Counted from the first letter of the stretch, positions 28,704-42,732 are shown. The stretch is DNA of 64,000 bases from Puffinus mauretanicus (GCA_023333565.1 JAJKFH010001865.1:2914001-2978000), one strand, 5' to 3'. Notes: generated by a model from the sequence alone, not told the origin. Numbers and translations are program-made.

Positions 28704-31700
28704 AAGGAGGTGAAAACCCTGCTTAGGAAGAGAAAGTTTCAAAACTGGGTCTTCCACATTCCTGCTGGACTGGCTATTGAGTAAGGTGCAGAGATGCCTG
28801 ACTCCCTTCTATTCATCTAGCATAAAACAACAGAATGCATGCTACCCAGCAAGTTCAGACAAACAGCTTTAGGATGCCAAATCTGCAGTTTTCCTTGAAG
28901 AAAATAATCCCTCTCCCCAACCCCGCTTCCAAAGGGATTAAAAAGAATCTGCCAGCCCATCCCTCCAGGCTTGCCTATACAAAAGCAGAACTCCGTAAGG
29001 GCATTTATCTCTTGAGTCAGAATAGTTTTCCATTTAGTAAATAAAATTTCTTGGTCCTAATAAAGAACAACAATTCATAGTTAATATCTTTAACAAGAAC
29101 TTTTGATACAGTTCCAGAAAATAAACCTGCAACTAATATCCTGGGACTTGATCTTGCCAAGTCAATGTAGTGCATGGCTTTGGAGAGTAAGGAAGATAAT
29201 ATAGACCCTCTGGGTAGGATTTCTTAAAATGGGCTCAGGGAGGAGCAGTTCTAGAGGCAGAAGGATGCAGGGGGGGGAACTACTCCTTCTCCTCTCTGGC
29301 ACAGCAGTCCCTACCTGGTCCCTGAGCAGAAGGGGCATTCATATTCCATTCCTGTCCCTCATAGCAGTGACGCATGCACTGTAGCTCCTGTCTCAGATAA
29401 AACCCTTACCTTCCATCTCACCATCCTTATTTCACTCCACTGAGCACAGGATGGCTCTAAAGGACAACTCCACTCTGAGCAGTGTGAGAGCTTGTGGGGA
29501 GTTCATGGCCAAGAAATGTAGAGGTGTGGAAAGCATGAAGTATACAACAGGACAGAACAGGAAAACAAAGATGTACAGAACATAGAGAACAGAGAAAAGA
29601 AGAAATTACTCAGAAACAGTTTTGTGAGAAGAACAGATGGATGGAAACGCTAGACAAAGGCTGCAGCAACTGTCCTTGGTACAGTGTGATGGTGTTGGAG
29701 GGAGGGAGGCAATTGCCTATCACTCCAGTCCCAGGAGGAGGTGTTTCATACAAAAATAGTTTGGGGGCACAATAGGATGAGAGCAAAGGACTTAAGCCCT
29801 TGCCCAGCAGCTTCCTGTGCAACTCAGTACTTAAATGAGTGGTCTTCTGGAGGGACTGGACTTCAGCAGCAAAGCGTTTGGATGCCATTCCTACGTCTGG
29901 CTACATCAGTGAGGGGTGCTGGGGCTCCCTGTCATTGACACATGTGCCTCCGTCAGCCAGGGCAGCAAGAGGTCACTGGATTATCCTTTAGCCGTGCCAG
30001 ATGAAGCCACAAAACACCATACAGAAGACCTTCAGTTGCTGCATGATGTTAAGCACTGATACCCAGTTTCTGGGTGGGGGTCCCAGAGACTTCGCGGGGA
30101 GAAGAAGTTCACAGGATGGAAGAGGGCAAGCAAGGATTCCTTTGATAGGGGTGGGCTCTGAAAGAAAATAAAATGGTAGTTTGTCCAGGTGGGTTAAGCA
30201 TAGGTATGCCCATGGCACAACAGGGGATTCAGTGCAAAAATCTCCAAACTACTGTAGTTGGCTGTTGAACTAGAAGCAGTATAGCTACCCCATCACAGTA
30301 CTGTATGAGCACAGTAGATTTTAATCAACTGATTAAAAAGGCAAAGCTTCTTACATTGTGCCTGACAGTATGCCAGAATTGTTACCAGCTGGACCTGATC
30401 TAGTATTTCCACAGAGAGCTGTGCTCTGTCTTGTAGATCTACAAGGTAAACCATTTAGCTTGTGAGTCTTTTCCCAATTCTCCATTTCATAATCTGGATA
30501 CACCCTAAGTATCCCTAATGATGTCTCCTGGAAGCATCTCCTCCTTTATGAGCCCTAGAAATCCATCATTAAAAAAATAGCTTCTTAGGGAGAACTACTG
30601 GTAAAGTGCTATGTTGAAAAAGTCTGAGTAAAAGAAGACCTGAAGAAAGATGAGCAACAGCCGACCAAGGACTCGAGGTAACTCTCTAGCCTCATTTCTT
30701 CCCAGCAGTCCCTCAAGGTCACTGATTCTCCCTTTTCGATTCTCCCTTTTCATCCCAGCAAAACCAGGAAGGTCTGACTGCATCTGTCATGTAACCATCA
30801 CAGCCCCCCAGCAGTTGTGTGTGGACAGATCGCAACCACTCTGGGTGGGGATTTCCACATGCGCATGGCAACTAATGACTTGCAAGTGCAAGTCCTAAAA
30901 CTCCTGCTTGCACAACTGCTTGCATCCAAGGCGCAGCTGAAGCAGCAGAGGCAGTGCCTTGCCTAGCCAGGTGTTACTGAAGAACTGTTTAGATCTGTTC
31001 ATCCCTCCGTTTGCTCAGAAGACTTAACATTGCCTAGGAGCTCCTCTTGAAAATGCCAGGATTTGAGCCGCTTATTGGCAATCTCTTTTCCTTCCTTTAT
31101 CCCTGCGGAAACCTAGCTGTGATTGATACTCACATGTTCTGCTGGATTCTCTCTAAGCAGTACTAACAGACCGCTTGAAAGCCTTCAAGGCTTCGTTCCT
31201 TTTGATGTGGTTTTCCTGGCCGATACAAAACCTGAATGAAATTACAGCCTGACTGAAAGCCATAGCACATCATCCTCTTTAAAATCCTAGAGCTTCCTGA
31301 CATAGTAGTGGGCTGCTTTGGAATGTTCATCTTTTAATGTTTTACATTGCAAAACAGACAGGGCAACATCCTACTTGGGTAAGACAGAAGGTAGTGGGAT
31401 CACTTGTGCAAGGCTCAGCTGAACCTTCTGCTCTACCACATGTGCCCCTATACGTATTCTTGTCTCCCGTGATAGTGGAGGTCTCAGGGACCACTAATGT
31501 AGAATAGCAACCAAGTCTGCCTTTCCAGCAGAGCCTTTCCAAAGGAGAGATCTGGGGAACTGCATGGCTGTTTCCCTCATCCCAGTGCTCTGGATACGGC
31601 GGCCTCCCCAGACCATGAGAGAACAAGTTGCCAGTGTACGACTGAGCTACCCCAGGTGATGCCCAAGACATCATGGTGCACTTACTTAGGGATAGCAGCA

Positions 31701-33059
31701 GAACTGGGGTGCTACCAAAGCTGGGGATTTTGCTTATAAAAAGGTTTGTCTTGCGAGAAAAATAAGGTAAAACCCAAGCATTTTGGGTAGCTAGTGCAGT
31801 GATGTCAGTTAATAGTAATTCTGAAAGGGGATTTTGTGAGTTTTTGTTTCATGCTGCCTGAAACTCCACGGTATAAGAAGTCCTTTCTAAACTACTTCAT
31901 CACACCACAGGGACTTCATCTGAGCCCGCCTCATTCATTCCGTTGATCATCTATCATGCAATACCAAGGTAAATACTGAGAAACATTTTAGGATTGCCCC
32001 TGCCTCTGAGAACAGGCATTAGGAGGGGACCCACCTTGTGCTTGGGATGAAAGAAGGGGTGAAGGGAGGGCTCCAGTGCTGCTTTTCCCCAGCTGCTCTC
32101 CCACAGCACAGGGAAAGCATCCCAGCCACACCTGGGGCTGTGCATGGCTTTGCCTTGTAATAATACATGCGATATCCTTACATGCCCCCTGTAATCTCCA
32201 GGCACTGATGCTTAAAATAAAGAAAAGTCATTCTAATGGACACAGGTTACCTTAGATGTGAGCAATGAGGGCACTTCTTGGGACGTTGTACTTATAAAGC
32301 CATCAAGTGCTTCAGATACTGCCTGAAGAGCACACAGAGGTCTTGGTACTGTTTCTCTCACAGCACACGCACTTGCTTTAGGTACGTTCTTCCGACAGCT
32401 GCAATCTCAGTTCTCCAAATGACAGTTTCTTGCATATAGTCAAATGAAATGGTCAATATTACGTGAGTCTGATCCAGCTTGCAATGCCATTCTGTTAACA
32501 TGAATCTTTAACCAAACTGACTTTCTTTGGCAGCCTGATCATTCAGTGTTCACTTCAGAGTGGCCCTGGTGTTAAATGTGTGACAACAACAAGGAGAAAA
32601 ACTGAAGCACAGCTTAACGTCCGTAGAAAAGGTCCCGCAAACAAAGCTAGTTTTATGTCTCTCCTGCGGTATGTACAAGAGTATAATGTTCAGAAAACGT
32701 GAAAGACAGCTTAGCACCCAGACTTGCAGAGAGAGCTGGGCAATGAGACTCTTTCTCTGGTTAATCCCTTTGTGGGAACGTGGCCCAAAACTCTCATACT
32801 TTAAAGAAAAGGTCCACAAGCTCCGACATGCAACAGATATTTGAGTTTTCAACTGGCCTAGCTACGTGACTTGTGTCTTAGTTTACTGAACAGAAAGATA
32901 CGCACCTAGACCAAAAAGCTGAAAGGCAAGACCCATTGGGATATATTTAAGAAAAGCCTTTTTTCCCTGTCTCCCCCCTCATTGAACATCTATTTCACAT
33001 GGGACAAGGTTGGCAGGGTTTGGGCTCCGGCCATGAGGAACTCAGCCCAGCAGCCTGTT

Positions 33060-33260
33060 TGCTGGGTGGAAGAATCGCGGCATTCAGCACGGCTCTTGTT
33101 GATCCAATTATAATGGATTTACATTAACGCAGTTGTGCAGTGAGCAGAAACTTTCTAAGTGGAAAGGTCTGCTTCAGCTGCCCTGCTAGCGTGTTTGCAT
33201 ATGCCTGCCAAATAAACAACATCTCCTGCTGGGTGATTGGAAACAAGTGTAAGAAGTTCT
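33060..33260. promoter_or_regulatory. Candidate conserved non-coding element
   Basis: A compact stretch holds CAATTATAAT near 33105, an octamer-like TTTGCATAT at 33194, and AAATAAACA (FOX-type) at 33210. It has balanced composition and no repeats. It resembles known vertebrate enhancer sequence in style only. Confidence 0.25.
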
Positions 33261-34072
33261 GGGTATACGATGGCTAATCTTTACAGTATAATCTCATCTC
33301 TGCTCTACAAAGACTTCTCCGATCACCGGGTCTGACATGGTTACACAGCAAAGCCCGTGGGTTGGCAGTGAGAGCTGGGTGCGCGGCTGCCCCAGACAAG
33401 AGATCCCACCTGGAGCTGGGTTGAGGGTGGGAAAACTCCTGGGGCTCGTACCCTGCCCACCCACCTCCTCGTACAGAGTCTTGTCCTCAGCGAAACTTGC
33501 AGGCAGTGAGGGATGTGCTCTAGGGGGGTATCGGAGCCATGGAGAGATGGAGACCCAGGGCGTGGAGGTAGCGTGGAGCCCCAGGGCCCTGCGGGAGGGT
33601 CAGCATCGCTCCTGCTGCAGCCACAGACGGCTGTGCCCGGCCGACATTGACAGCTGCCATCAGGGTGAAAGTTAGGTGTGCTCCGCACGGCAGCGGGTAC
33701 GGTTGAGAGGTGCTTGCTGCCAGGGAGGGCTGTCTCTGCGGCTGTTGAGGAGACTATAGCAAATCCACCAAGCGGTCTACAAAGATGTGAAGTGGACATT
33801 CGCCAGGCAGCAAAAGCATCATGATTGTGGTTCACGTTTTTTTTCTCTCTCTCCCTCCCGCCAAAGAAGCCTCTTAAGATTTGTTCAGAGGCAAAAGTAA
33901 ACCTGAGGGTCAGCACGAGTCAGCTTTTGGCTTTGAACACCGAGTCCCAGCTTAGCCCTACACTGGACTCTACTACACAAAGTAGACTCTGCTACCCTTT
34001 TCTAATATGCAGCATTGCAGAGAAATGCCCTCCTTGCTGTGCCTAGACAGGTTTACAGTAACACTAGGTATT

Positions 34073-34100
34073 TAAAAAAAAAAAAAAAAAGAAAAAAAAT
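34073..34100. repeat. Poly(A) tract
   Basis: A run of about 18 A, a G, then eight A. No LINE or processed pseudogene could be recognised on its upstream side, so a retroposon tail is not supported. Confidence 0.85.
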
Positions 34101-37100
34101 AAGAGGGGGGCTGGAACCCATTATTAAGCTGTAAATACAAATCATGTCCTGAAAACTCTGATCTTATCTAGCTCCTATTAGCTTTGAGAGGTTCACAGTG
34201 GTTTATGTTGTATGTTGTGACATACCTCCGAAACCAGGGAGAAGTTCTCTGCATTTTACAATTATGAAATGAGCTCCGGTACAGCAGAGCATGGCAAACA
34301 AACCTCTGACTGCAAAGCTGCGCTAAATTAATAACATGGCTTTATTGTCTTTGGTGCCCCAATTTCTTCCTTGCCTTATACTGCACTCGGTTCTGTCCCA
34401 GTACACTGGGTGGGGACTGATCAGACTTGACACTGGGTATCGCTCACTTGTTTGAAGGAAGAATGGTGATAGAAGATTTTTTTTTTAGTCTTTTGTATGA
34501 AAAGGGATAGAGGGGCTTTCTCTCTTCCCAGTCTCTTCTGGTTACTTTTGTTCTTCATTACCATCTGCATTCCCGATGTTCCTTATCTGTGTGCTTAAGC
34601 TAATCCCTTGTTATCAGAGGAAAGGACAACTACATGTTCTCCCTGCGCACTCCCTAAAACACCCAGTAGAAAATTGCCCGAGGCTAGTATGAATATTAAA
34701 CCAAAAAGCTTCTGAACAGCTCTCCTCACAGGGATGTACAGACTTCCGCTCCCTCTTCCGTATGCAAGGCAGATCCAATGGTCCACGTGCATATGAAGAT
34801 CAGTGGGACCGAGGGGCAGAGCAGGGAAAGACTAAATAAAACCAAGACCCCCACAACAACCACAAATAGGACACCTCCGGCAGAGCCCAGGTGGCAGGGA
34901 GCTGAACGCTGCCCTGCCCCATCCCAGCGTGACGTGGGAGTAACTCCGTGGCTCAGGGCGTACGCGCAGTGACGATCGGATGTCTCCTCGTGGGCAGCGG
35001 CAGGAGCGAGGAATTTCCCTTACAAACACAGGTGTTTTTCTGGAATCCTTCTTTTCTTTTCAGCCCCTTCCCTTTGTCTTCATGGCACTTTCCCATTATT
35101 CCTGCAATAGGAGTGAAACAGAAACTTCTGCTACCAGCTAGCAAGGGCTCATTTTCCAGGAGTAACGCTGCTGCCTTCCCAAGGCTCCCGACTCACCTTG
35201 TCTGGCTCTCAGGGGAGACCCTTGTTTGGTGTCTGAAGGTGAGTCTGAGGCTTCCTATTTACTCACGGCACAAAATGTGCTGTTGGCACAGTGCACCTCA
35301 AGCTTTCCCAAGCTCCATGTGCCTTAAACCACTGTGGGCCATACCCACCCACCCTAACCCTTGGGGCTTTGGTGTTTCAGTGCAACGCAAGCCAAAACAG
35401 CTCAGGCAACCTAATCTCCAGTGCTGACCAAGCTCCAGCGCTGTCCAAGGGTCCCAGGGCACGGAGGCTTCAGCGTAGATGCTGAGTACTGGGCAGCACC
35501 ACCTTCAGGTGTGCTTCCTTGTCCTTGGGGAAAGGCACCAGCTTCTCAGCTAACCTCAGCTGTCCAGGCCTGCGGGAGAGACGTGCACACACCACCTACC
35601 CCCCCTGCAGAAATCAGTCCAGCAGCCAGGCTCCAGGTAGTACAGGACTTCTGCCGCCCCGACCTCCAAGCCCCACGCAGGTGCAAACGCCAACCCGGAC
35701 AGGTTTAGCCCTAGACCAGCCACTGCAGCTGGAGCAAAACCGTTACCAACAGCACAGCCTGCAGCCCCAGAGACACCCTTGCTCCATAACTCCCTGGGCA
35801 GATACAGTCTGCCAGCGCAGGCCTCCCCCACTGCACGATCCAGCCTGAGCATCCCCTTCCCAGGTGGATGGATAAAAGAAAATGGGAGAGGGCTGAGGAA
35901 GGCAGGACCTGAAAGCTGCGTGTGGTCCATTGACGAGTGATGTGCTGCTGCTGCACCACCCTTGGTCCCCTTCACTGAGCAGGGGAACGGGAGAACTAGA
36001 TGATAGACACTCTGAGCCTAAGTATGCCTGGTATATCCCAGGAGTATTGTTCAAATCACCAGATGACAGGAAAATACTGTGGAGGAGAGACATACTGAAG
36101 GTCACTTCTTCAGTCTTGGCTAGTGCACAAGGAAGAATGCAGGAGCCATAAGGCCAGAAGAAAAGCAGAACAGAAGGCAATATGACTCTGTCCCAGCACT
36201 TGTGTAGCAATGCCATTGCAGCAAAGCCCAAAGCTCGCACACGTTCTCATACCCATCTTCTCACCAGCACCAGGGTTCAGGCAAAATTACTTGCAGTGGC
36301 ACAGAGGACAAGACACACCAGCTATCAGGGCCTCACCGCAGCTCCTGGGTTCCCTCTGGTGCTCCCGCCCCCAGACCCCCCTCTGCTCCACCACACCGAT
36401 CCTGGATGTTTCTAGTTGCAAATCTTGACTCTTCAAGGATGGGAAAGTCTGAAGTTTCAGAAACTGGTCTGTCAGTGGCAGTCATGGGAAAAAAAGCAAA
36501 ACACTCATTCTCCATTGCAAACTTTCTCTCTCCCTTTTCCTTTATCTATTTTTTTGTTAGAGGGGTTGTTCCTTTTACGAGGGAGTCTTCCAGCTCCTCA
36601 GGTCCCAGCACTCATTTACCACTGTCAGCTCACAGAATCAGCAGCAATAGGTTCTTCTAAAATAACGTTCACCCACTGACAGCCCCAGTGGGACGAGGCT
36701 GCTACTCCAAAGCTTTCCCTTTTTTCTTTTTTTCCCCAACCTCACAGCTTTTTTCACAGACTGCAAAGTGGTTGATAACACTGGAGCCAGGCCTTTTTGT
36801 TTTTTTAGGAAGATTTCAGAAGAGCCTCCTTGCAGCTCTGAGTTGGTAACCTTTAACTGGCTATTAGGAGCTACAGAAATAGCCTGTGGGTGTAAGGAAG
36901 AGTTTGTTCAGTATCTCACCCTTTTAAACCTTTTTTTAGGAGAAAAGCCAGATGCTGCTTCCATATTCAACACTCAGTCTCCCCAAAGTGATCATATGAT
37001 TCTTGTCCTCGAGTGAACGGTGTGTTTTTACTTCACTAACGCTGCTTGGCAGGCTACCGTGTGCATTTGTTATTTTCTGCATGAGAAAGTGCTTTTCAGT

Positions 37101-37105
37101 CCAAA

Positions 37106-37162
37106 CTTTTTTCTTTCCTTCCTTCTTTCTTTCTTTCTTTGTTTGTTTATTTATTTATTTTT
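37106..37162. repeat. TTTC / TTTG / TTTA tetranucleotide repeat
   Basis: A pyrimidine-rich CTTTCCTTCCTTCTTTCTTT tract passes into TTTG and then TTTATTTATTTATTT. It is a typical compound microsatellite. Confidence 0.9.
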
Positions 37163-37359
37163 GGATGGACACTTGTCTACTCACCTCGGTGAGGTTGAAA
37201 ATAGTAACCAGGGGTCAGGTGATCTTTCCTCTTCATGATTGGAGTTTTAAACTCTAAAGGAAGCTTTGATTTTTCGGTAGCCCTTTTTCAAAGCAGACCA
37301 AATTTTGAATTTTATTAAGACGATGCAGTAAGAAATCTTCCTTCCTGACCAGGGAGGCA

Positions 37360-37710
37360 AAGCGCCCGGGCAGAGAGCGGTGATTACCGGCTGGGAGTTG
37401 TGGTTTCTGTGTCTATAAGCTGCCTGATCTGGGCAGAGGTGGTTCAGCTTCGCAGGGTCCCACCTGGCCGGAGCAGCGGGGATGTCCCCGTGCCCTGACT
37501 GCAAGGAGGGCTTCACCTGCCAGGCGGAGGGTGCTGGGGCTGGTCTCAGCGCCTTGCCCAGTGCCTGCGTGGCCGTAGGCACATCCATGCTCACCCTCCT
37601 CTCCTCCTGGTGCCCGAGCTGAAGCCCCACGGCTGAACACCTGGCTGCCGGCCGGACTCCCTCCCTCCTGGCGAGCAGCGTTCGGCCCCCCAGCACACGC
37701 GGGGAAGGGG
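37360..37710. other. GC- and CpG-rich patch
   Basis: GC-rich sequence with moderate CpG density and long overlapping frames on the minus strand (for example 37247-37696) whose translations show no family similarity. It could be a weak CpG island or a GC-rich conserved element. Confidence 0.4.
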
Positions 37711-39631
37711 GAGAGGAAGGGGCTGCTCATTGTTTGGTAAGACGGGGCCAGATATTTTCCAATCTTTTTCTGACTTTTTTTTTCCACCCCAGATTTTGAA
37801 GCACATGCTTTTGTTTTCCAGGCCCTTCTAAAATTCTTTTTTTGTTAAAGCTCATAGCTGTGCTTGGAAGGGGACATAGGGAAATGGAAAAGAAAGAGCC
37901 CCAGCAAAAGGAAATGGTGATCTGAGGCATCCCCTTACGTCCCTTTTGTTTAACAAAGACATTGTAAAAAATTGTTCTGTTTTATTTAAAAGTTTAAATA
38001 ATCATTAGAAGAGGGTCCAGAGTCTGGGGCTCAAGTCCTCAGCCAGAGAGTGCGGCAACCACCCCGCTGGAGATACTGCTCTCGCCTGCTCTAACATGCT
38101 CCTTCACCCCCTCCCAAATGCAACTCTGGATAGAAGTGGATAAAGACAGCTCTTCCCTCCCTCCCTCTGCGACCTTAAAACTCCAGTGGCAAAGGCATTT
38201 TCTTATTCAGCAGCAGAGGAAGGACGATTAACCCCCATCTTTCTCAAGGAAGAATTTATCTGCCTGTCTCCATTTGCCAGCACCTCTTGGGATTCAGCAC
38301 AAACCCCTTTCCCCCTGTATTTCTAAAATGCCCAAATCTAAAATTTCATAAATACAATATTCATTTTTTAATTGGCTGAACAAATTAATTAAATCCTGGA
38401 TCTGTTCATGAACACTTTCAGATCAGCCGGAAACAGAGTTTTCAGTGAATAAATAAATCCCATTGAAAAAAACAAAAAACAACAAAAAAAGGTGCAATTC
38501 CAGACCAGGCAGTGTCTCTCTCTCACTTTCCAAAAAGCCTGGATTTCTTACAGCACCCGGCAGAGCTGAGCGTGCCGTCTCCTTGTGCCGGCCGCCTTCC
38601 CAGGCCCCCAGGAGCAGCACTGTCTCTGCCAGCCCCACCAGCCCCAGGTTCGCCCGGGAGCCCAGGGAAAGGCACAACATTGCCGAGGCCTCCGGATAAG
38701 TTTTGCTTTTCCCAGGAGCTGAAAGGTGTGCTGAACATCTTGCTTTCCTTTCCCCAGGCTGTGGTAATTTGTTGGCATTAGACAATGGCGTTACTAAATG
38801 CTCCTTCTCACTGTTGCCGGGATCACCATCCATTTTCTATTTTACCGGAGCCTTAGGGTGGGATTCATTCAGCCAGACTCGGAGGGCTACCGTAGAGAAG
38901 TCTCTATTTGGGCAACTTATTTAGGCTTCCTTTATATAGGCAGTGGAAAGAAACGGGCTCTTCTCGTGACCAGCCCTTCAAAGGGGACCATCCTTCAAAG
39001 ACAGACTCAAGTAGGCTGTATAGATGGTGGCACAGAAATACCTGTCTCTCTCCGCTGAATAAAAAGGGAGGTTGTGAGTGACTTTTCCAGATGTAGATAC
39101 CACCTTTGGAGATGCTTTCAACTTCAGAAAAATAAGATGAATGCTATTCTCAGAGACGGTGCATTTTATGACCCAGCACTCTGGGTGTCTACATGCCTTG
39201 AATAGCTCTGCGGTCTCTGCAGCGCTGTCTGGACCCCGAGATGCCTTCCCCTAAAGCGACTGTAGCACAGCAGTAGTTCGCTATTCTCAGTCATGTTGTA
39301 AAAGGGCTTACTGATGTCAAGATACTCTGTAATGCGACTGAGAACCATTTCCACTGCTTTGCAGTTCTGTGAGGTTACGGCATCACACAGTGAAGCTACT
39401 CTTTTCTTTTTTTTGGAAATGAATGCAAAGAGAAGGGAAAGAGAGAGACAGAGAGAGGGAGGAAGGTGAGGTTCAGACATCATGTGTGTTTCCTGGAGGA
39501 GAAAGAAGTCCCTGGCCCCCTGCCAGACCAGCGCCACAGAACAAGATAGTGCTCCAGAAAGGCTGGAATTAAGGTTTTTGACCTCGACCAATGCCTGTGA
39601 AACAACAAAACCAGTAACAAAACCAGAAGAA

Positions 39632-39643
39632 CCCCCCCCCCCC
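39632..39643. repeat. Poly(C) run
   Basis: Twelve consecutive C. This length is prone to slippage and sequencing error, so the exact count should be treated with caution. Confidence 0.85.
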
Positions 39644-41059
39644 AGACCATACAACCACAAATTCCAGCCCACTGAGCCATGTCATTTCAACAGCAGAGAC
39701 ATTCTGAGTGGCATTAAGCTGTGCCGTTAGCAGCCTAGGCTCCTGATGCGGACAGCGGAGCACTTGAGAGATTTCCAGCACCCAAGCCGGCAGCTGGGTT
39801 GGCTTAGGTTTGTAACACAGAGCCACTCTCGAGTGCTTGGCCAGGCTCTTGCCCACACGTTGAAGCAGCAAACCCTGCACTTGCACGAGTAGCTTTGACA
39901 GGGCTAACTGGAGGCTGCTGCCAGGAGGGGTGGCCAGTCCCACCCTCCTCCTCTCCCCCACCTCTGACCATGTCCCCTCTATTCAAATACCTGAATTTTA
40001 TGTGTTCCTTGTACAGGGCAAGTTCCAGTCAGAGCAACAAGCCCAGGATTCCTCCCACCGCTCCAAGAGCTGGTGTAAAGGACGGGATAGGAGGCTGGGG
40101 AAGAGGGAGAAGGTGCAACTTACCCCGTAGCAGTAGAGCATAGTCTTGGAATGGGCAAGTCAACAGCGTAACCACATCTTGTTTTAAAAGATGGCAGCAA
40201 CAGTATTTTTTAAAGTAATATTTTAAAGTCTGAGCTTTTCCTTTTTTCCCTTAGCTCAGAGGATCCCCACCACATTTGGCTTGTTATCTAGAGCTGAAGC
40301 GATTCCTCTCACTTTTTTGCTTCTGCAACAGAAGAGAGAAGAGCAGCCCCTGCCCTGCTGGCAACCTGCAGGCACCCCGTCCTTGGGGCACCCACATCTC
40401 ACCTCCCCGGGGCTCACCTGCGAGCGCAGCACACCCTTCCTCCCAGCTGGGGGACACCCCCCGAGAGGAGGTTGTGCAGACTGTCAGGGGAAAGAGGTTT
40501 TTCAGTCCTAGGTATGAACCGGCGTGGTGTGATAGGACGCAGTGGGAGGGAACTGAACTGCAGGAGTTTGCCCTGAGGCCTCGGGACCTCCAGAGAAGAC
40601 CTCCTCTACCATGCTCTTCACTGAAGCAGAGGCCCATGACCCTTTTGCTACGACAGGAATCCCGCTTCTAAGGGAAACAGTCAGAGAAAAGGCTTTGATA
40701 GCCCCACGCTACGGACTTTCCTCGTCAGAGGAATATTATGGCTGTACAAGAGCAGGCGGCACAGGAAGAATAATGTTGCAGAGATAGAAAATGGAATAGC
40801 CCACACAGATCTATCAGCTAACATAAAGCTAGAAACAACCCTTTGTGGCTACATTTCTCATGAAATATAAAAAAGACATCAAAAGAAATTATGTTTCCGA
40901 TTTCAGCCTGGAAAGACAAGTGTCTAACAAACAGCTCAGCAGAGTGCCCGCGCCCTCGCTAACGCCACATCACCCAAAACAACTGCCCACGTTCTCAGTT
41001 TACCTGCTTGTTTATTGCTTTGCCTTCCCATCACCTTGGTTTTCTCTCTGTATCTTAAG

Positions 41060-41250
41060 ACACCGACGCCGATGTGGACACACAGGCAGGGCACGGGCCG
41101 TGAAGGGGGACCAGGCTGCGGCAGGGCTGTGGCAGCCAGGGCCGGGTGGAAGCTGAGCTGGGGAGGCGGCGGGTCCTGGGGCGAACGGGCGCCTGCCCTC
41201 AGCCGCAGCACCGCGGAGCGTCAGCCCCTTCCCCCAGGTGGGGTGGGAGA
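41060..41250. other. GC- and CpG-rich patch about 2 kb beyond the ARHGAP6 3' end
   Basis: Contains GACACCGACGCCGATG, GGCGGCGGGTCC and CCGCAGCACCGCGGAGC with clustered CpG. No coding similarity is seen. It lies downstream of the ARHGAP6 poly(A) region and might be a small CpG island. Confidence 0.4.
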
Positions 41251-41369
41251 GGCAACGAGAAGCTCGTCACTGTGAGCTTCTAGCTCTGTAACAGCAAGGC
41301 AGGCACAGAGGCACGCGAGGATGCCCAGCTTCCCTCACGCCAAGTTTGTGGCTGGGTAGAACAAGTGCC

Positions 41370-41540
41370 TAAATAGTTAAAATAATTCCAGATTTTGCGA
41401 TAAATCATTGGAGCTCTGAATTGGAGACTTTTGCCTCGGACTATGGGCCGCCTTTGTCCTAAAACTGGTCAATAAAATAATGCTTTTCTAGTTTAATTGA
41501 CTTATTTTTATCAAATAAAAAAAATGAATTTAAATAAAAT
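41370..41540. promoter_or_regulatory. Candidate conserved non-coding element downstream of ARHGAP6
   Basis: Contains TTTTGCGATAAATCATTGG, GGTCAATAAAATAATGC and TTTAATTGACTTATTTTTAT. These AT-rich motifs are of homeobox/HOX-PBX type in a non-repetitive context. The evidence is weak and based on composition. Confidence 0.22.
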
Positions 41541-42732
41541 ATGGGGTTTACTAAGGCTAGATCTATTGTAAACACTTCATTACAACCTATTTTGTCTTCA
41601 GGATGTTGGCATGTGTTTACACGTCACGGCAGCCTCTTGACAGAAGCTAGTGAGGTCTTCCCCAGTCCCCCTTACCTACACTGCGGCTCGGCTATAAAAA
41701 TCTTTTTTCAGCCTCGAACACTCCACCAGCCTCTGGACCTGCTCAGGGAAAGAGGGCCTTACACACCACCCCTACCGCGTAAGCTCCAAGCTTTGCTCTG
41801 TACCGAGGACTGCTATTTCGCACGTCTGTCTGTTCCTCCTACGTTACAGGAGGAGGAATAATCTTACAGCGTAATCAGAACGATTTTACAGAAACAACCT
41901 CACTGTGAGAACAGGAAAGTGTTGGATCTTCGATACGTATGCAAGAGGTACAACTAAAAATTACTAGATCCTTAACCTGCTCGTGACGATTTTGCTCTGT
42001 CCTGTTCAAATGAAAAAAAGAGACAGAAATGATGTCATCTTGGCAAGTTTTATTTTTAATTCATCGGAATTTATTCTATATCTGTTTTCTTCCAAGCAAT
42101 TGTATATTGAAATGTGTGCAGACGAGGTTGTCCTCCAGCAGTGGTCTCGTTTTTTGTTCTCCGTTTTCGCATAAACTCCATATAGATGGTAATAGACACA
42201 TACATACACATATATACAGAGAGAGGTACTGGCAGAAAGCAAGCTCTTTATGAGGCTGAGTAAACATTAGCCATCTTTCACTAAAAGTGTTAACAATGTG
42301 CAGGTGCTTCTATATTTAGACAGGGATTTAAAATGAAGAGATGGACACCTAGTGAATAGAGTATCTTCTGCAGCAGGATTTACACTCTGCCTGGTTTTGA
42401 GGACTATTAGGGAGCTTTAATTCCCTGTAGCAAATCTGCATCAAGGCTGGGATAATACTGAGACAGGATCAAATAGTGAAGATTGCTTCTGAGAGCCCTT
42501 TTTCGTCCTTGCATATATTCCACTATCTTTTTAATTCGGGGTGGGGTTTTTTTGGTAATAAATTGACACAGAGCTGCTGCAACAAGCTACATGTAAGAAT
42601 CTTTTTCCAATCAAGTGTGGTATCAAGATTTGTATTTGGAAAATCCTTACAACCACCAGAACAGAGCTGAGATTTATTCTGAACACAGTATTCATAAAAA
42701 GAGCTGGCTGGCCTGACAGTCAAAGGCCAAAT

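Noticed and set aside
31638..31660. A tRNA-like A-box (TAGCTCAGTCGT on the minus strand)
   Set aside because: No matching B-box (GGTTCGANTCC) or cloverleaf follows at the right spacing, so a tRNA gene or tRNA-derived SINE is not supported.
33341..33916. A 191-residue minus-strand open frame
   Set aside because: It lies in a GC-rich patch with overlapping frames on the other strand, and has no recognisable domain, conserved motif or splice partner.
34073..34100. The poly(A) run as the tail of a processed pseudogene
   Set aside because: The sequence upstream of it shows no recognisable coding remnant and no flanking target-site duplication was seen.
34238..34290. MIR-like CATTTTACAATTATGAAATG stretch
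   Set aside because: The match to a MIR core is too short and too diverged to call.
38423..38833. A 136-residue minus-strand open frame
   Set aside because: It is compositional, in a GC-rich patch with competing plus-strand frames, and has no recognisable product.
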